This document shows positions 41,721 to 50,883 of a DNA stretch of 64,000 nucleotides, piece by piece (the first letter of the stretch is position 1; each line of letters starts with the position of its first letter). The DNA lies in the NCBI GenBank assembly GCA_003427395.1, contig BFEA01000601.1, positions 319,905 to 383,904 of the forward strand, given 5' to 3'. The notes below the pieces were generated by a model. The model ran no database searches. It was not told the origin of the DNA and saw nothing but the letters and a program-made list of their open reading frames with translations. A program made the translations under genes and the position numbers. Origin of the DNA: Chara braunii (taxonomy: Eukaryota > Streptophyta > Charophyceae > Charales > Characeae).

Positions 41721-42780
41721 CAAGCATTGGATCGAAGTCATTGAGCAGTATGACTTTCACCCGCAGTATCTGAAAGGGGAATACAACAAGGTTGCTGATG
41801 CCTTGTCGTGTAGACCTGATTTCTCAGGTGCGCTGATTACTGAGTTCGATCTTTCGGACAATGTTACTCGGTCCCTGGTGGAAGCCTATCACGAGGATCC
41901 GTTCATGTCTGAGATCATCCGCAAACTCGAAGCGAAGAACAAAGTGACTTCTGCCGAGTTTGAGTTGGTCAACGAGTTGCTGTTCCTTGAGAAGACTGGG
42001 AATCAACATTTGTGTGTTCCTAATAGGGAGTCTTTGCATAGTTTATTTTTAGGAGAATTTCATGATACCACCAGACATTTTGGCTTTAAGAAGACTGCAA
42101 CCAATCTGTTGCAGCGGTTATGGTGGCCCACGATGATGAGAGATGCGAAGCTGTACGTGGAAACTTGTCAGGTCTGTCAAAGAGACAAGCCACGTACTCA
42201 GGCTCCTCTTGGGCTCCTAAAGCCCCTTCCAATTCCGGAAAGACCTGGTGAGAGCCTGTCCATGGACTTCATGGATACGCTGGTAACCAGCACGAGTGGG
42301 ATGAGACACCTTTTCGTCATTGTGGATAGATTTAGTAAGTATGCTAGATTAGTAGCCATGTCGGAGACTGCGAAGACCGAGTACGTAATCAGGTTGTTCA
42401 AAGACAACTGGGTCAGGGATTTTGGATTGCCCAAATCCATAGTGAGTGACAAAGATGTCCGCTTCACTAGTGAATTGTGGAAGGCCGCTGCTGCAGAGCA
42501 AGGAACCCAGTTGCAAATGACTTCTGGAAATCACCCAGAGGCCAACGGTCAGGCCGAGCAACTGAATCGCGTTGTACAACACCTGTTGAGGCATTACATC
42601 AACCCCAACCAGGTGGACTGGGATGAGAAGCTTGCTCTCATCGCCAATGTGTACAACAATGCTGTACACAGCGCCACCGAGGTGAGCCCAAACAGCTTGC
42701 TAGTGACTTTTAAGCCTAGATTACCCTTCGACTTTTTCCTTCCCGAGAATCAGTCAACTGCTGCACCGGGTACTTTATAA
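41689..42780 (+). CDS. RNase H end and integrase of B
   Basis: An open frame of 363 aa. RNase H tail: VIEQYDFHPQYLKGEYNKVA, DALSCRPDFSG. Integrase: zinc finger GEFHDTTRHFGFKKTATNLL and CQVCQRDKPRTQAPLGLLKP, first Asp in SLSMDFMDTLVTS, VDRFSKYARLVAMSETAKTE, second Asp in KSIVSDKDVRFTSELW, Glu in NHPEANGQAEQLNR, then INPNQVDWDEKLALIANVYN. All HHCC and DDE residues are present, making this the best-preserved integrase here. The frame ends by a frameshift at TGYFI-like FLPENQ...GTL. It would be released from a Pol polyprotein, so the first Met is arbitrary. Confidence 0.9.
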   Translation: MRTKPVLSDALKHWIEVIEQYDFHPQYLKGEYNKVADALSCRPDFSGALITEFDLSDNVTRSLVEAYHEDPFMSEIIRKLEAKNKVTSAEFELVNELLFLEKTGNQHLCVPNRESLHSLFLGEFHDTTRHFGFKKTATNLLQRLWWPTMMRDAKLYVETCQVCQRDKPRTQAPLGLLKPLPIPERPGESLSMDFMDTLVTSTSGMRHLFVIVDRFSKYARLVAMSETAKTEYVIRLFKDNWVRDFGLPKSIVSDKDVRFTSELWKAAAAEQGTQLQMTSGNHPEANGQAEQLNRVVQHLLRHYINPNQVDWDEKLALIANVYNNAVHSATEVSPNSLLVTFKPRLPFDFFLPENQSTAAPGTL

Positions 42781-43050
42781 TTTGCCTATCGGTATGAACA
42801 AAAGATGAAGCAGGTTGTAGAACAGATGCAGAAGGCACACGCAGCAATGATAGAGTCCGAGAATAGACACCGCCGACCTTCTACGTTCCAGGTGGGGAAC
42901 AGAGTCTAGGTACTTTAGAATTTGCCTACCGGTATGAACAGAAGATGCAGCAGGCTGTAGAACAGATACAGAAGGCACAGGCAGCAATGATAGAGTTTGA
43001 GAATAGACACCGCCGACCTTCTACGTTCCAGGTTGGGGACAAAGTCTGGG
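42771..43050 (+). repeat. 140-bp tandem duplication in the B integrase tail
   Basis: TACTTTATAATTTGCC at 42771 and TACTTTAGAATTTGCC at 42911 start two copies of the same segment (YRYEQKMKQVVEQMQKAHAA- and YRYEQKMQQAVEQIQKAQAA-like). They differ at several bases, so this is not simply an assembly echo. Confidence 0.85.
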
Positions 43051-43500
43051 TTAAGTCCTCATAACTGGGACGAGTACAGGATTTCCCGCAAACTCATCCC
43101 ACAGTACTTTGGACCATAACAAGTCTTAGATATTGTCGGGACTGATCCAGACGGGCCATCTTATGTAATTCGGATCCCTGGTCATCTCCGCACTTACCCT
43201 GTCTTTCACGCCTCCAAACTTGCAGCTTTCAAGGAAATTGAACAGTTCCCTTCTTGTCCCTCAATGATGCCCCCAACCATGGACGGAGAGGTGGATATCG
43301 ATGATATCGTGGACCACAGGGAGTTGATAGTTCCAAGACCAACAGGCAAGGGACGTCCTCCGAAACCGAAGTTGCAGTATCGCGTTTGGTTCCGGCATCA
43401 TACTAATCCGAAGGAGGACCGCTGGTTCACCAGGGAGGAACTTATGCAGACCGCTGCACAAGTTGTAGCCCACTATAAGTTGAAGCTATGGAGGAAGGAA
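42781..43500 (+). pseudogene. Integrase tail with chromodomain-like segment, element B
   Basis: After the duplication: ENRHRRPSTFQVGDKVWVKS, then RISRKLIPQYFGP-like, DPDGPSYVIRIPGHLRTYPV, FHASKLAAFKEIEQFPSCPS, MMPPTMDGEVDIDDIVDHRE, LIVPRPTGKGRPPKPKLQYR, VWFRHHTNPKEDRWFTREEL, MQTAAQVVAHYKLK. The last 60 residues sit where chromoviruses have their chromodomain. The PPT GGAGGAAGGAA (43490-43500) overlaps the end of the frame. Confidence 0.8.
43490..43500 (+). other. Polypurine tract of B
   Basis: GGAGGAAGGAA immediately before the 3' LTR start TGCAAGG. The same tract precedes the A 3' LTR. Confidence 0.8.
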
Positions 43501-44060
43501 TGCAAGGCCACAACCTCTATTAGCCCCTTTCAGGCCCTTTTCATCAGCACGTCGGCCGCCCTCAGTGAAGGCAGGCTCGACGAGGACCTCAAGGCCTTTA
43601 TTTCGGCCACCGCGCAACAAAGGAAATTCAAGCAGTTGCGCAGCACCAGTTGGTTGAAAGAACCCAGGCCCTGGGCCGCATATTTGCATGTATCAAAAGC
43701 AGGCCCTGCTGGATACGGGGTGTGGGCCAAATACCGGCCGAAGGCAGTTGCGACATTGGTCGCTGGATGCTCGTACTTCGGGGAGGCTGTTGACGTCATC
43801 TTCGACATTGTAGTCTAGGCTAGATAGGATCTGTCATCTGTAGTCTGGGCGCCGAGCGCCAGATAGGTTGTCAACATTGGTTCTTCGTTGATGATGATGA
43901 CGAGACTGTACCAGCATTGTCAATTATGAACTTGTGGTGTTCTCTTATTTGGTGAAACTCGTGATGCAATTCTGCTCTTGGTTCGAGGTCACGACTATCT
44001 GGTCTTATCTGTATAATGCTGTTTGATTGCTGAAGTTCCCTACTGCTCATCTTCCTTGCA
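43501..44060 (+). repeat. 3' LTR of element B (internal deletion)
   Basis: Starts TGCAAGGCCACAACC, ends CATCTTCCTTGCA. It matches 27164-28071 except for a deletion of about 350 bp after GGCCGAAGGCAGTTG (43750) that removes the TATA-like box and the CCATAG region. TGACGTCA is retained (43791-43798). Confidence 0.85.
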
Positions 44061-44468
44061 AGAGTATTCGCAGTTTGGAAAATGGTACTGCAAGAGAGAT
44101 TTCCCGTACCGCTTCGAAAAAAAAACGGGTTTCGAAAAAAATATTCCGAACTTCCAAATATGAAAAATTGCAAAAGGAAATCGAAATTTTCGAAAAAAAA
44201 GATATTCCGGATTTTCTAACAACGAATTTTTGAATTTTCAGAAGAAAAAAGAAAACGGAAATTTCAGATGTTGTGGTATTCCCATTTTCCACAACAGAAA
44301 TAGCAAGAAAACAAAATCCAAGAAAGGAAAAAATTTTCGATTTTCGGCAGTGAGGTCAAAATCGTGATTTTGGGGGCTAAATAGTGTGCTCTAATCAACA
44401 ATCAATCAAGACTAATCAGCTACCTAGTCCCCGCACACGTGTCAGATCAGGTTGTCCTGATTCACGTG
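44061..44468 (-). other. Leader of D, PBS-proximal part
   Basis: AT-rich, non-coding, with many A runs (44105-44210). Continuous in style with 26967-27163. It ends at the PBS of D. Confidence 0.65.
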
Positions 44469-44470
44469 TG

Positions 44471-44486
44471 GTGCTCTGATACCAAC
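44471..44486 (-). other. Primer-binding site of D
   Basis: In sense GTTGGTATCAGAGCAC, containing TGGTATCAGAGC (44484-44473), a perfect match to the usual plant initiator tRNA-Met PBS, two bases after the LTR end. Confidence 0.9.
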
Positions 44487-45060
44487 TGTTACATGCCCAG
44501 TTGGGCGATGTACATAATAACCGAGGAATCACAATGTGATAAAAAGGCCTGAATGGACAATGCAGTGCAAGTGAAATCTCAACAAGGAGTGTACATTCTG
44601 ATACATACAAAAATGGTGCTTTATAGCGCAGGGAAGACTTAGATACAAGTCCTAACCTGACCGAGATTGACCTCTATCACGTAGTGCAAAAAAGCATAGC
44701 AGACTGCTAGAATATCAATGCCTAGCCCAATCAATGTTGCAACGTAGACTAAACATACATCATTCTCATCACAAGGTGTGAAGAGATCTGGCGCTATACA
44801 CGGGAAGAAGGCTCCAGGCCCTGATCATGCATAGACGAAGAGGAGGGGAACAAACGAAGAAGAGGGGGAGAGATGGGAATGTCGTCAACACCAAGTCTTT
44901 GTCACAAGTCCCAAATAATCCCTCGTCAAAATGTATGAAGCCCAAATGTCGGGTCTGGATCCAAATGTCACCCAACTCTCTCTTTCTCTCGTAGTCTGAT
45001 GATGCAGTGAAGTCAGGTAGCGGGAGGGTGAGAGGGAGCTGGTGGACTGAGAAGAGGAAG

Positions 45061-45122
<62 letters not shown>

Positions 45123-45757
45123 GCCACGTACTAACCTGTGAAGATGGCGTTGTGCTGCAGGTACCTCGAAGGCGAAGCTGGAGCTATGGCGCTGCAGGTA
45201 AGTATCCCTGGCCTCCGCCTAATCTCTCTCTCTCTAGTACTACTCTAGCTCCTATGGCGCCCACCGCTGAAGACTACTGCTAACGCTACTAGCGCCCAGC
45301 GCTGAAGACTACTGCTAGCGCTACTACTACTCCTGCAGCGCTCCTCCGAAGTGCTGCTGCCGAATCCTGAAGACTATCTCCTGCCTCCTGAACTGCACGT
45401 GAAGTGCCTGGGAAGTACCTCGGACCTACCTACCCACCTGCAGGGTGGGCCAGTCCTACATAGTGCTGGCCCATCGAGAAGGCTGCTCTTGCCAATGCCG
45501 AAACGTGCCAGACCCTAGCGTTGAAGCTCAACCAGGGGTTGTCTTGAAAACAGGCCTGAAATGGCCTGTGCTAAAACCCTGGTTTGTTGCCTGAGTTTCA
45601 GGGCGGGTCGAATGGCCCTCAAGTTTCAGGCTGAAAATACTCAGGGCCGGAAAGGCCCTGATTTAGCCTGAAACGGCACAGGCCTGTAGCCCCTTGTTTT
45701 CAGGCTTTTGGCCTGAAAGGGGGCCCGTGCAGCCTGTTGCCTGCACAACATGTAACA
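44487..45757 (-). repeat. 5' LTR of element D
   Basis: Starts TGTTACATGCCC, ends CATGTAACA. It has a (CT)n run (45067-45117) longer than in the 3' LTR, GCTATGGC at 45183-45190, a TATA region mutated to CTACATAG (about 45457), and one fewer TTTCAGGC block than the 3' copy. Substitutions are scattered throughout. Right flank is the leader of A. Confidence 0.85.
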
Positions 45758-46137
45758 ACAGAACTTACTTCCTCACAGTAAGAAGTAATTAAGAGGGTAG
45801 ATAAGAGAAAGAGAGCAACGTACCTTATAATGCTGCCCCCAACCACAGATTTCTCACCGGCAACCTGACGTGCATTTATGATGACCGGTCCTTGCCTTGG
45901 CACAACAAACAGTGAAACGCAGTTCCACCTCGGCTTAAATGTCACATCAGCGAGCTCTCATCATCCAGCGTACACCCCTATGTCACCACATAGCCTTTCC
46001 GGTGCGCCCACACGACCCTGTGTCGCCTATCGTCCAATGCCCAAACCTTATCACAGCCCCACACCTCATGCCAAGCATCGAACAACTATTTGCGAAGAAC
46101 CAGTAAAGAGCAGTTCGAACCAGCTCCGATACCAAAT
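45758..46137 (-). other. Leader and PBS of A, LTR-proximal half
   Basis: The minus strand starts at the LTR end with ATT then TGGTATCGGAGC (PBS, 46134-46123), then non-coding sequence homologous to 28085-28480 of B (GGAAAGGCTATGTGGTG / GGAAGGCTACGTGGTG; TTGCTCT...CTTATCTACCCTC). It ends at D. Confidence 0.8.
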
Positions 46138-47122
46138 TGCAAGGAAAATGAGCAACAACGAGATGACAAAATCCAGATTGCATAATCACATTGAAAGCCA
46201 GAAAGTATCACAGTGTCCAGAAAGCAGCATTGCACCAATATAACACCAATGGAGAATCGTAACACTGAAAACCGATTGTCAATGAGAGCTGGCTCCCGCC
46301 ATCACCAACAGAAGTACCCAGGCCCTTCTCCCTGCTTGGCGCTCGGCGCCCAGCCTAATCCCTACACAGCTACTATCTGCCTACTAATTGACAATGCAAC
46401 TGTTGATGTCAGCAGGCAACGAAGTACTTGAAGATGTCCACCAATGCAGACCATCGCCAATACCAGGTATGTGCCCTCACATCATCATTCTGTCTTCTTC
46501 CTCAACTTTCACCCACGTCTTCCGTCGGTTCACCCGAAGACAACCCCTGCGCCTTGTTGTACATCCAAGCCTCAGCCAGCTATGGAGGCTGGGCTATGGC
46601 GCTGCTGAGGGCAGCGCCCTACCTCGTACACGAGCTCACGTGCGCAGCACCTTCCCTTAGCGCAAGCAGCAGCCCGTGAGACTCCGCTCCAGCAGAGCTG
46701 CCGCTAGCTTGCAAGTGCCCGAATGAGCCTCCAGGCGGCGAGCTCTTTCGTATATGGAAAGAGTCTGCCTTCAGGCCTGGCTGGGCTGGGCCTGTGCCCA
46801 GAAGCTTCCGGTAGGCCCCAAGTGTTTGGGCCTCTGGTGCAGCTGTTGGGCCTCGTTCGGTTGGGCCTTCCAACTGTCTGTGTATGATGCTGCAATTCTT
46901 GCACAGGGCCTGCATTTCAGAAAAGGCCCAGAAGGCCGTGAAAAATGTTTGCGGCTCGGGCAAGGGGTTCCCTCAACCAACTGACACGACACAACTGCCT
47001 GAACCCCAAATGCGAAATTGACAGCATTGGGCCTCTTGTGATTTGCCAGGCCCGCCTTCACTTAGGGCGAGCACAATTGTATCAGGGGCCCCTTAGGCTT
47101 GCCGAGGAGCCACATCCTCGCA
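46138..47122 (-). repeat. 5' LTR of element A
   Basis: In sense it starts TGCGAGGATGTGGC (47122) and ends TTTTCCTTGCA (46138). TATA-like CCATATAC is at 46757-46750, GCCATAGC at 46600-46593, and a mutated TGATGTCA around 46405. It is AGGCC-rich in the first third. The truncated 3' partner is 13802-14131. Confidence 0.85.
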
Positions 47123-47830
47123 ATGGCATAAATTGTAACGATAACCTGCTTATCAGGACCTGGAATCTTAAGGACTGGATGGTGCATAAGAGCAGTCTTC
47201 AATTGCTGGAAGGCCAAGTCACACTGCTTCGTCCATTCCTAAGGGGTGTCAAGTCGGCCTAAATCAGTCCACAGCGATCCCCAAAATGATCTACCTCAAT
47301 CACAGACCGAGGTTGTGGCCAGTCCCTGATGGTGGCCACCTTCGCATCCTTCGGCCTCAGACCTTCATCAGATATCACATACAGATCAGGCATAGTCGTG
47401 CGTCTGATCTGAAACAGGATATCTGCCATGAGCTAGATGGTTGTGCTTGACAAGTCGTATTCTTGGGCATGTACTCAACATGCCTCAACTGCTTGAAGGC
47501 CCACTCACACTGCTTAGTCCATTTCCGAGGGGTGTCAAGCCGGGTTAGATCAATCAAGGGAGCAGCGGTACTGATACAGTACTTTACAAAGGACCTAAAA
47601 TACCCAGTCATCCCCAATAATGATCTACCTCAGCCACAGTCCCTGATGGTGGCCACCTTTGCATCATCTGGCCTCAGACCTTCCTCAGGTATCTAATGAA
47701 CCAAGTACAAAAGCATAGTACACCCAACCTCACTCTTCTCCATATTAATCATGTACTGGTGCTTTCAAAGGAGCCCTAGAACAACATCTAAGTGCTCTGC
47801 GCACAAGTCCAAAGTCCAAATACAGATAAG
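47123..47830 (-). pseudogene. RT-RNase H connection fragments, probably element G
   Basis: The minus strand reads two related pieces: RLDTP...EWTKQCDLAFQQLK then HHPVLKIPGPDKQVIVT (47250-47123), and MGMTGYFRSFVKYCISTAAP, LIDLTRLDTPRKWTKQCEWA ... EYMPKNT (47617-47460), plus GLRPDDAKVATIRD twice. The tandem arrangement suggests an internal duplication. Order and strand fit the missing RT to RNase H part of G, supporting A's insertion in G, but this link is inference. The far end (47700-47830) holds a thumb-like remnant (CALLCTWFI). Confidence 0.6.
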
Positions 47831-47838
47831 AATATTCA

Positions 47839-47920
47839 GTTGATGTAGCTCAGTGGTTAGAGCACCTGTTGGAAATGCGCATTTGCGGTATCAGGCTGCG
47901 GGTTCAAATCCACAGCTTTG
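47839..47920 (+). repeat. tRNA-like sequence (tRNA pseudogene or SINE head)
   Basis: TAGCTCAGTGG (47846-47856) is a perfect pol III A box with a complete D-arm (GCTC...GAGC). GGTTCAAATCC (47901-47911) is a perfect B box. CCTG/CAGG could form part of an anticodon stem, but the loop is enlarged and includes a 12-bp palindrome AAATGCGCATTT (47873-47884). The T-stem and acceptor stem do not pair well. It is therefore more likely a tRNA-derived SINE or pseudogene than a working tRNA. Confidence 0.6.
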
Positions 47921-48046
47921 CGCATGGACACTGGCAGGGCGTTAGAATGACGCACGGTTGGACACACACCCCCTTGGGCTGACACATGGTAAGCTATCAC
48001 AGACACTGTCTGCACACCATCCAAGGGTTGTCCACAGTGTTGTATG

Positions 48047-49540
48047 TGTAATGACCCGCCAAAAACACAGACTGAGAACACTGCTGATTCCTGGGATTTG
48101 CCGCTGGAATGAATGCCTTGCTGCGATTCCCGCATTCTGCTGTGATTTCCATGTCTGTGTGTGTGTGCGTGCCTGCTGGTTTGCATGCCTGTTTGTCGGT
48201 TGAGTGTGTGTGTGACCCGCAAGGGTACTTGTTGGTTGAAAGGCCCCGCATGGCCGGTACTTACCTGTGGCCGTGAATTGAGGGTTGCAGGGGGGAAAAC
48301 ACTCGAGTAGCGGGGAGGGTAGGCCCGCAACACTTAGAGCAAAGGGGAAAAACACTCAAGTAGCAGGTAGGCCGGTACCAAGTAGGCAGGTAGGTCGGGT
48401 ACTGGAGGCCGAGCAGAAGAAGACAAAAAGTTTCCATTTTTCGAGGCCCAGTAGCGGTAGGCTAGAGGTAGGCCGATACCAGTCCAAGTAGCCCGGGTCT
48501 AGGGCCTGTCCAGAGGATAGCAGAGCCTGCAATGATGTTTCCCTCCGAAAGGAAGGAGGTACCGGTTGCTGGGAGGCCGCTCGGCCTAGGAAGTCACCGC
48601 CCAAGAGGCCAGTAGGCCGCTATATCTTCCNTGTTTCCCTCCGAAAGGAAGGAGGTACCGGTTGCTGGGAGGCCGCTCGGCCTAGGAAGTCACCGCCCAA
48701 GAGGCCAGTAGGCCGCTATATCTTCCAGAGAAGCAAGTAGCTCCTCCTGATTTGCGGTATGCAAGGATTGGCGACATGCTGCTGGAGCACAGCACTGCGC
48801 TGATACAGCGCTGCTTGGAGGTGAAGGGCAGCTGGCGCTCAGCCTGGCTATGGCGAGCAGCCCAGCCTGAGGAGGAGGAAGAAGGGGCCGCGGAGGAGAG
48901 TGGCGAGGCACCTACCTGGCTATGGTGGACACCGTCTTCATCACCTTGTTGGGCGCTGCATCTGGAAGGCCCCAGTTGGGGTAGTGCTGCACCAAGGAAG
49001 CTCGAGGCAGAGTCAGGCATGGCGGACCAGTCAGCAGCAGCATAGCTGCTTTGGGTTGTCCTTTGGACAGGAGTGCAGCACCATAGCTGCTTTGGGTTGT
49101 CCTTTGGACAGGAGTGCAGCACCATAGCTGCTTTGGGTTGTCCTTTGGACAGGAGGGCAGGGCCCTCAGTAGTCCGCCATAGCCTATGCATGTGAGAGTA
49201 GGCAGAAGGAGGAAAGCCATAGCTATGGTGGACTTGTTGTCGTTGTTGTTGTTGAGTCAGCAGTAACATAGAACTTCAGATATTGATTCTGGTTCATCCA
49301 CTCGTTGTTATTACTATTATTTGGAGAAGAATAAGATTGGTGAAGTGGAGGAGGAGGAGGAAGGTGGAGAGAGAAGGGGGAATTGTCATTGGTCTTGCTG
49401 GTGTACTTCTTCTTCTATTTCTTCTTCTTTCTCTCTCCTCTGGTCTCTATCTCTTTGCAAGTGCTTTCATTTCTTTCGCAATTGGGTGGCATTGTCTTTC
49501 ATTGTAAATTTGCACTTTGGGAATGACCAGGATTGTAACA
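48047..49540 (+). repeat. 5' LTR of element E
   Basis: Starts TGTAATGACCCGCC, ends GGATTGTAACA. It includes AGGCC-rich U3 words, TATA-like CTATATC (48716-48722), GCTATGGC (48847), GCCATAGC (49176, 49216), three copies of a 41-bp unit containing GGGTTGTCCTTTGGACAGGA (49040-49160; the 3' LTR has two), a CT/TTC tract and TTG runs. A block of about 96 bp (48535-48630) is repeated after a single N (48632-48726) but is single in the 3' LTR. Confidence 0.9.
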
Positions 49541-49542
49541 AT

Positions 49543-49554
49543 TGGTATCGGAGC
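49543..49554 (+). other. Primer-binding site of E
   Basis: TGGTATCGGAGC two bases after the LTR, complementary to initiator tRNA-Met except one base. Confidence 0.9.
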
Positions 49555-50883
49555 GGACTTACTTGCTGGCGAGAAGTGTCAGTCACCCTAAACCTAATTT
49601 CGAATTAGGTTGGGGCTAACCTAATCTCGGATTAGGGTTGGGAAGTTAGGGTTAAGAGGGGCAGTGAGGTATGTGGATACTGCCCCCACCTCGTTAGGTC
49701 ATGTAGGGTCGACATCAGACCTGACCAGGTTGCTTGAGTGATTGGATGGGGTGGCGAGACACAAAGGAGGCTGATTGGAGTAAGCGAGAGGGAGTAGAGA
49801 GTGAGAGGTACTCGCACCTGGAATCTGCACTTCAAGAAGACATCGAGTGACTTTTGGGCTTCCCCTCAAGAGGGAGACTTGATTGGAGGCTGTCATATCT
49901 GCATCAAAGAGCTGCAAGTAGCAACTTTGGTCTTCAGACATCGGCGGGGGATCCGGCGTTGCAACAGGGGTGTAGGAAGGCCCTCTTTAGTCATGCTAGG
50001 ACACTTCGTGTAGTGGTAGCTAGGGGTCAGGAGGACTTATGAGAGAGGGGGGTGAGTCGTTATCCAACTTTGAAGGCCGGGCCTCACAGGTAAGTGTCGT
50101 GTGACCTGGTTATGCCCGTGGGAGGTTGCTTGGTGCTTCATGACCTGTTGGGGTGTGCTGGGCTCTCTTCCTGTTCTCTGCGGTCTCGGTTGTGTGTGTG
50201 AGCATGCGGATTGCTTTCTCACCTGATGGATGGATGGATGATGTATCTGTTCTAAATGACATATCTTTCTACGGTGCAATGTCTTTTCATTTCTGGCTAT
50301 AGGGGTGAGTTCTTGCTGAAAGTTGCCTTTTCCTTTTCAATACGGTAGAGGCAGTTTGGGACTGACTTGGTACACCTATATCGTTGGTCCTGGTCCACGA
50401 CCTACTTGGGACCTTCGGGACTCAGTGGGACCGGGCCCAACGGGACAAGACCTTTAGGGCCCAAATCTGTTGCCGTCAATGCATCTCTTTGCTGTGCTGA
50501 ACTTGGGGGAGCATACGGCTAGCAAGGGCATTCCTTTCAAGGGGATCTTGACTGGTCTTACTGCATGTTAGCACATACTGCCCCGTGTCTGGCTCGGCGA
50601 CTGTCTGCACCCCTCGAAATCTCCATTGCTACAGTTAGTCTTCTTCGGCTGATTTTTGTGGCACATGTACCTTGTCAGGTTAGACAAGAGGGGATCTCCA
50701 ACTAATCTGATCGGGCCCGTTCGATAAGCCAGTCCTCTCTTCCATTTTTTATTTTATTTTTTATTTTCTTTATTCTGCTGCGTGAATGCCATTCTCTAAG
50801 TCCAAATGAATTGCCGCTCCGGCTAGGAGTTCTGCCTTCTACTCTGTGTGATTTACTGTTTGTTTCTTTTATCTGAACTATCT
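49555..50883 (+). other. Leader of E
   Basis: Non-coding, 1.3 kb. It has direct CTAATCTCGGATTAGG-type repeats with AACCTAATTTCGAATTAGGTTGG forming a hairpin (49580-49640), and T-rich TTTTTTATTTTATTTT before gag (50745-50770). The leader block of A/B/F was not found here. Confidence 0.55.

Larger units (their letters stand above)
27164..44060 (+). mobile_element. Gypsy element B (plus, interrupted by C)
   Basis: 5' LTR 27164-28071, PBS 28074-28084, leader, gag (29275-31262), PR, RT (split at 32446/40925 by C), RNase H, IN, chromodomain-like tail, PPT (43490-43500) and 3' LTR 43501-44060. Without C it is 8.4 kb. The 3' LTR lacks about 350 bp (opposite 27397-27745) relative to the 5' LTR. Flanking AGAG is a 4-bp duplication. 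It is inserted antisense in the leader of D. IN and RT catalytic motifs are intact; gag and PR are damaged. Confidence 0.9.
20555..45757 (-). mobile_element. Gypsy element D (minus, interrupted by B)
   Basis: LTRs at 20555-21888 (3') and 44487-45757 (5') share the termini TGTYACATG...CATGTAACA. A PPT lies inside the 3' LTR and a perfect PBS inside the 5' LTR. Between them are chromodomain-like tail, IN, RNase H, RT, PR and gag (21904-26966), then leader (26967-27163), element B (27164-44060), and the rest of the leader (44061-44468). Without B it is about 8.3 kb. It is a different lineage from A/B/F/E ([28 protein letters not shown]). Flanking ACATA/ACAGA is a 5-bp TSD with one mismatch, supported by alignment of the A leader to B. 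Confidence 0.85.
13802..47122 (-). mobile_element. Gypsy element A (minus, interrupted by D)
   Basis: 5' LTR at 46138-47122, PBS and first part of the leader at 45758-46137, then D (20555-45757), then the second part of the leader (19630-20554), gag, PR, RT, RNase H, IN, PPT and a truncated 3' LTR (13802-14131). Without D it measures about 8.1 kb. The two leader halves are each collinear with the uninterrupted leader of B (28085-28900). Aligned to B, the junction closes exactly when one copy of a 5-bp TSD (TCTGT/TATGT in sense) is removed. RT has lost YLDD and IN is internally deleted, so the element is dead. Confidence 0.8.

Noticed and set aside
47839-47920. Functional tRNA gene
   Set aside because: A and B boxes are good, but acceptor and T stems do not pair and the anticodon arm is oversized.
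48682-49269. 195-aa protein in the E LTR (and 57347-57779)
   Set aside because: Antisense frame over LTR repeats; differences between LTRs change it freely.
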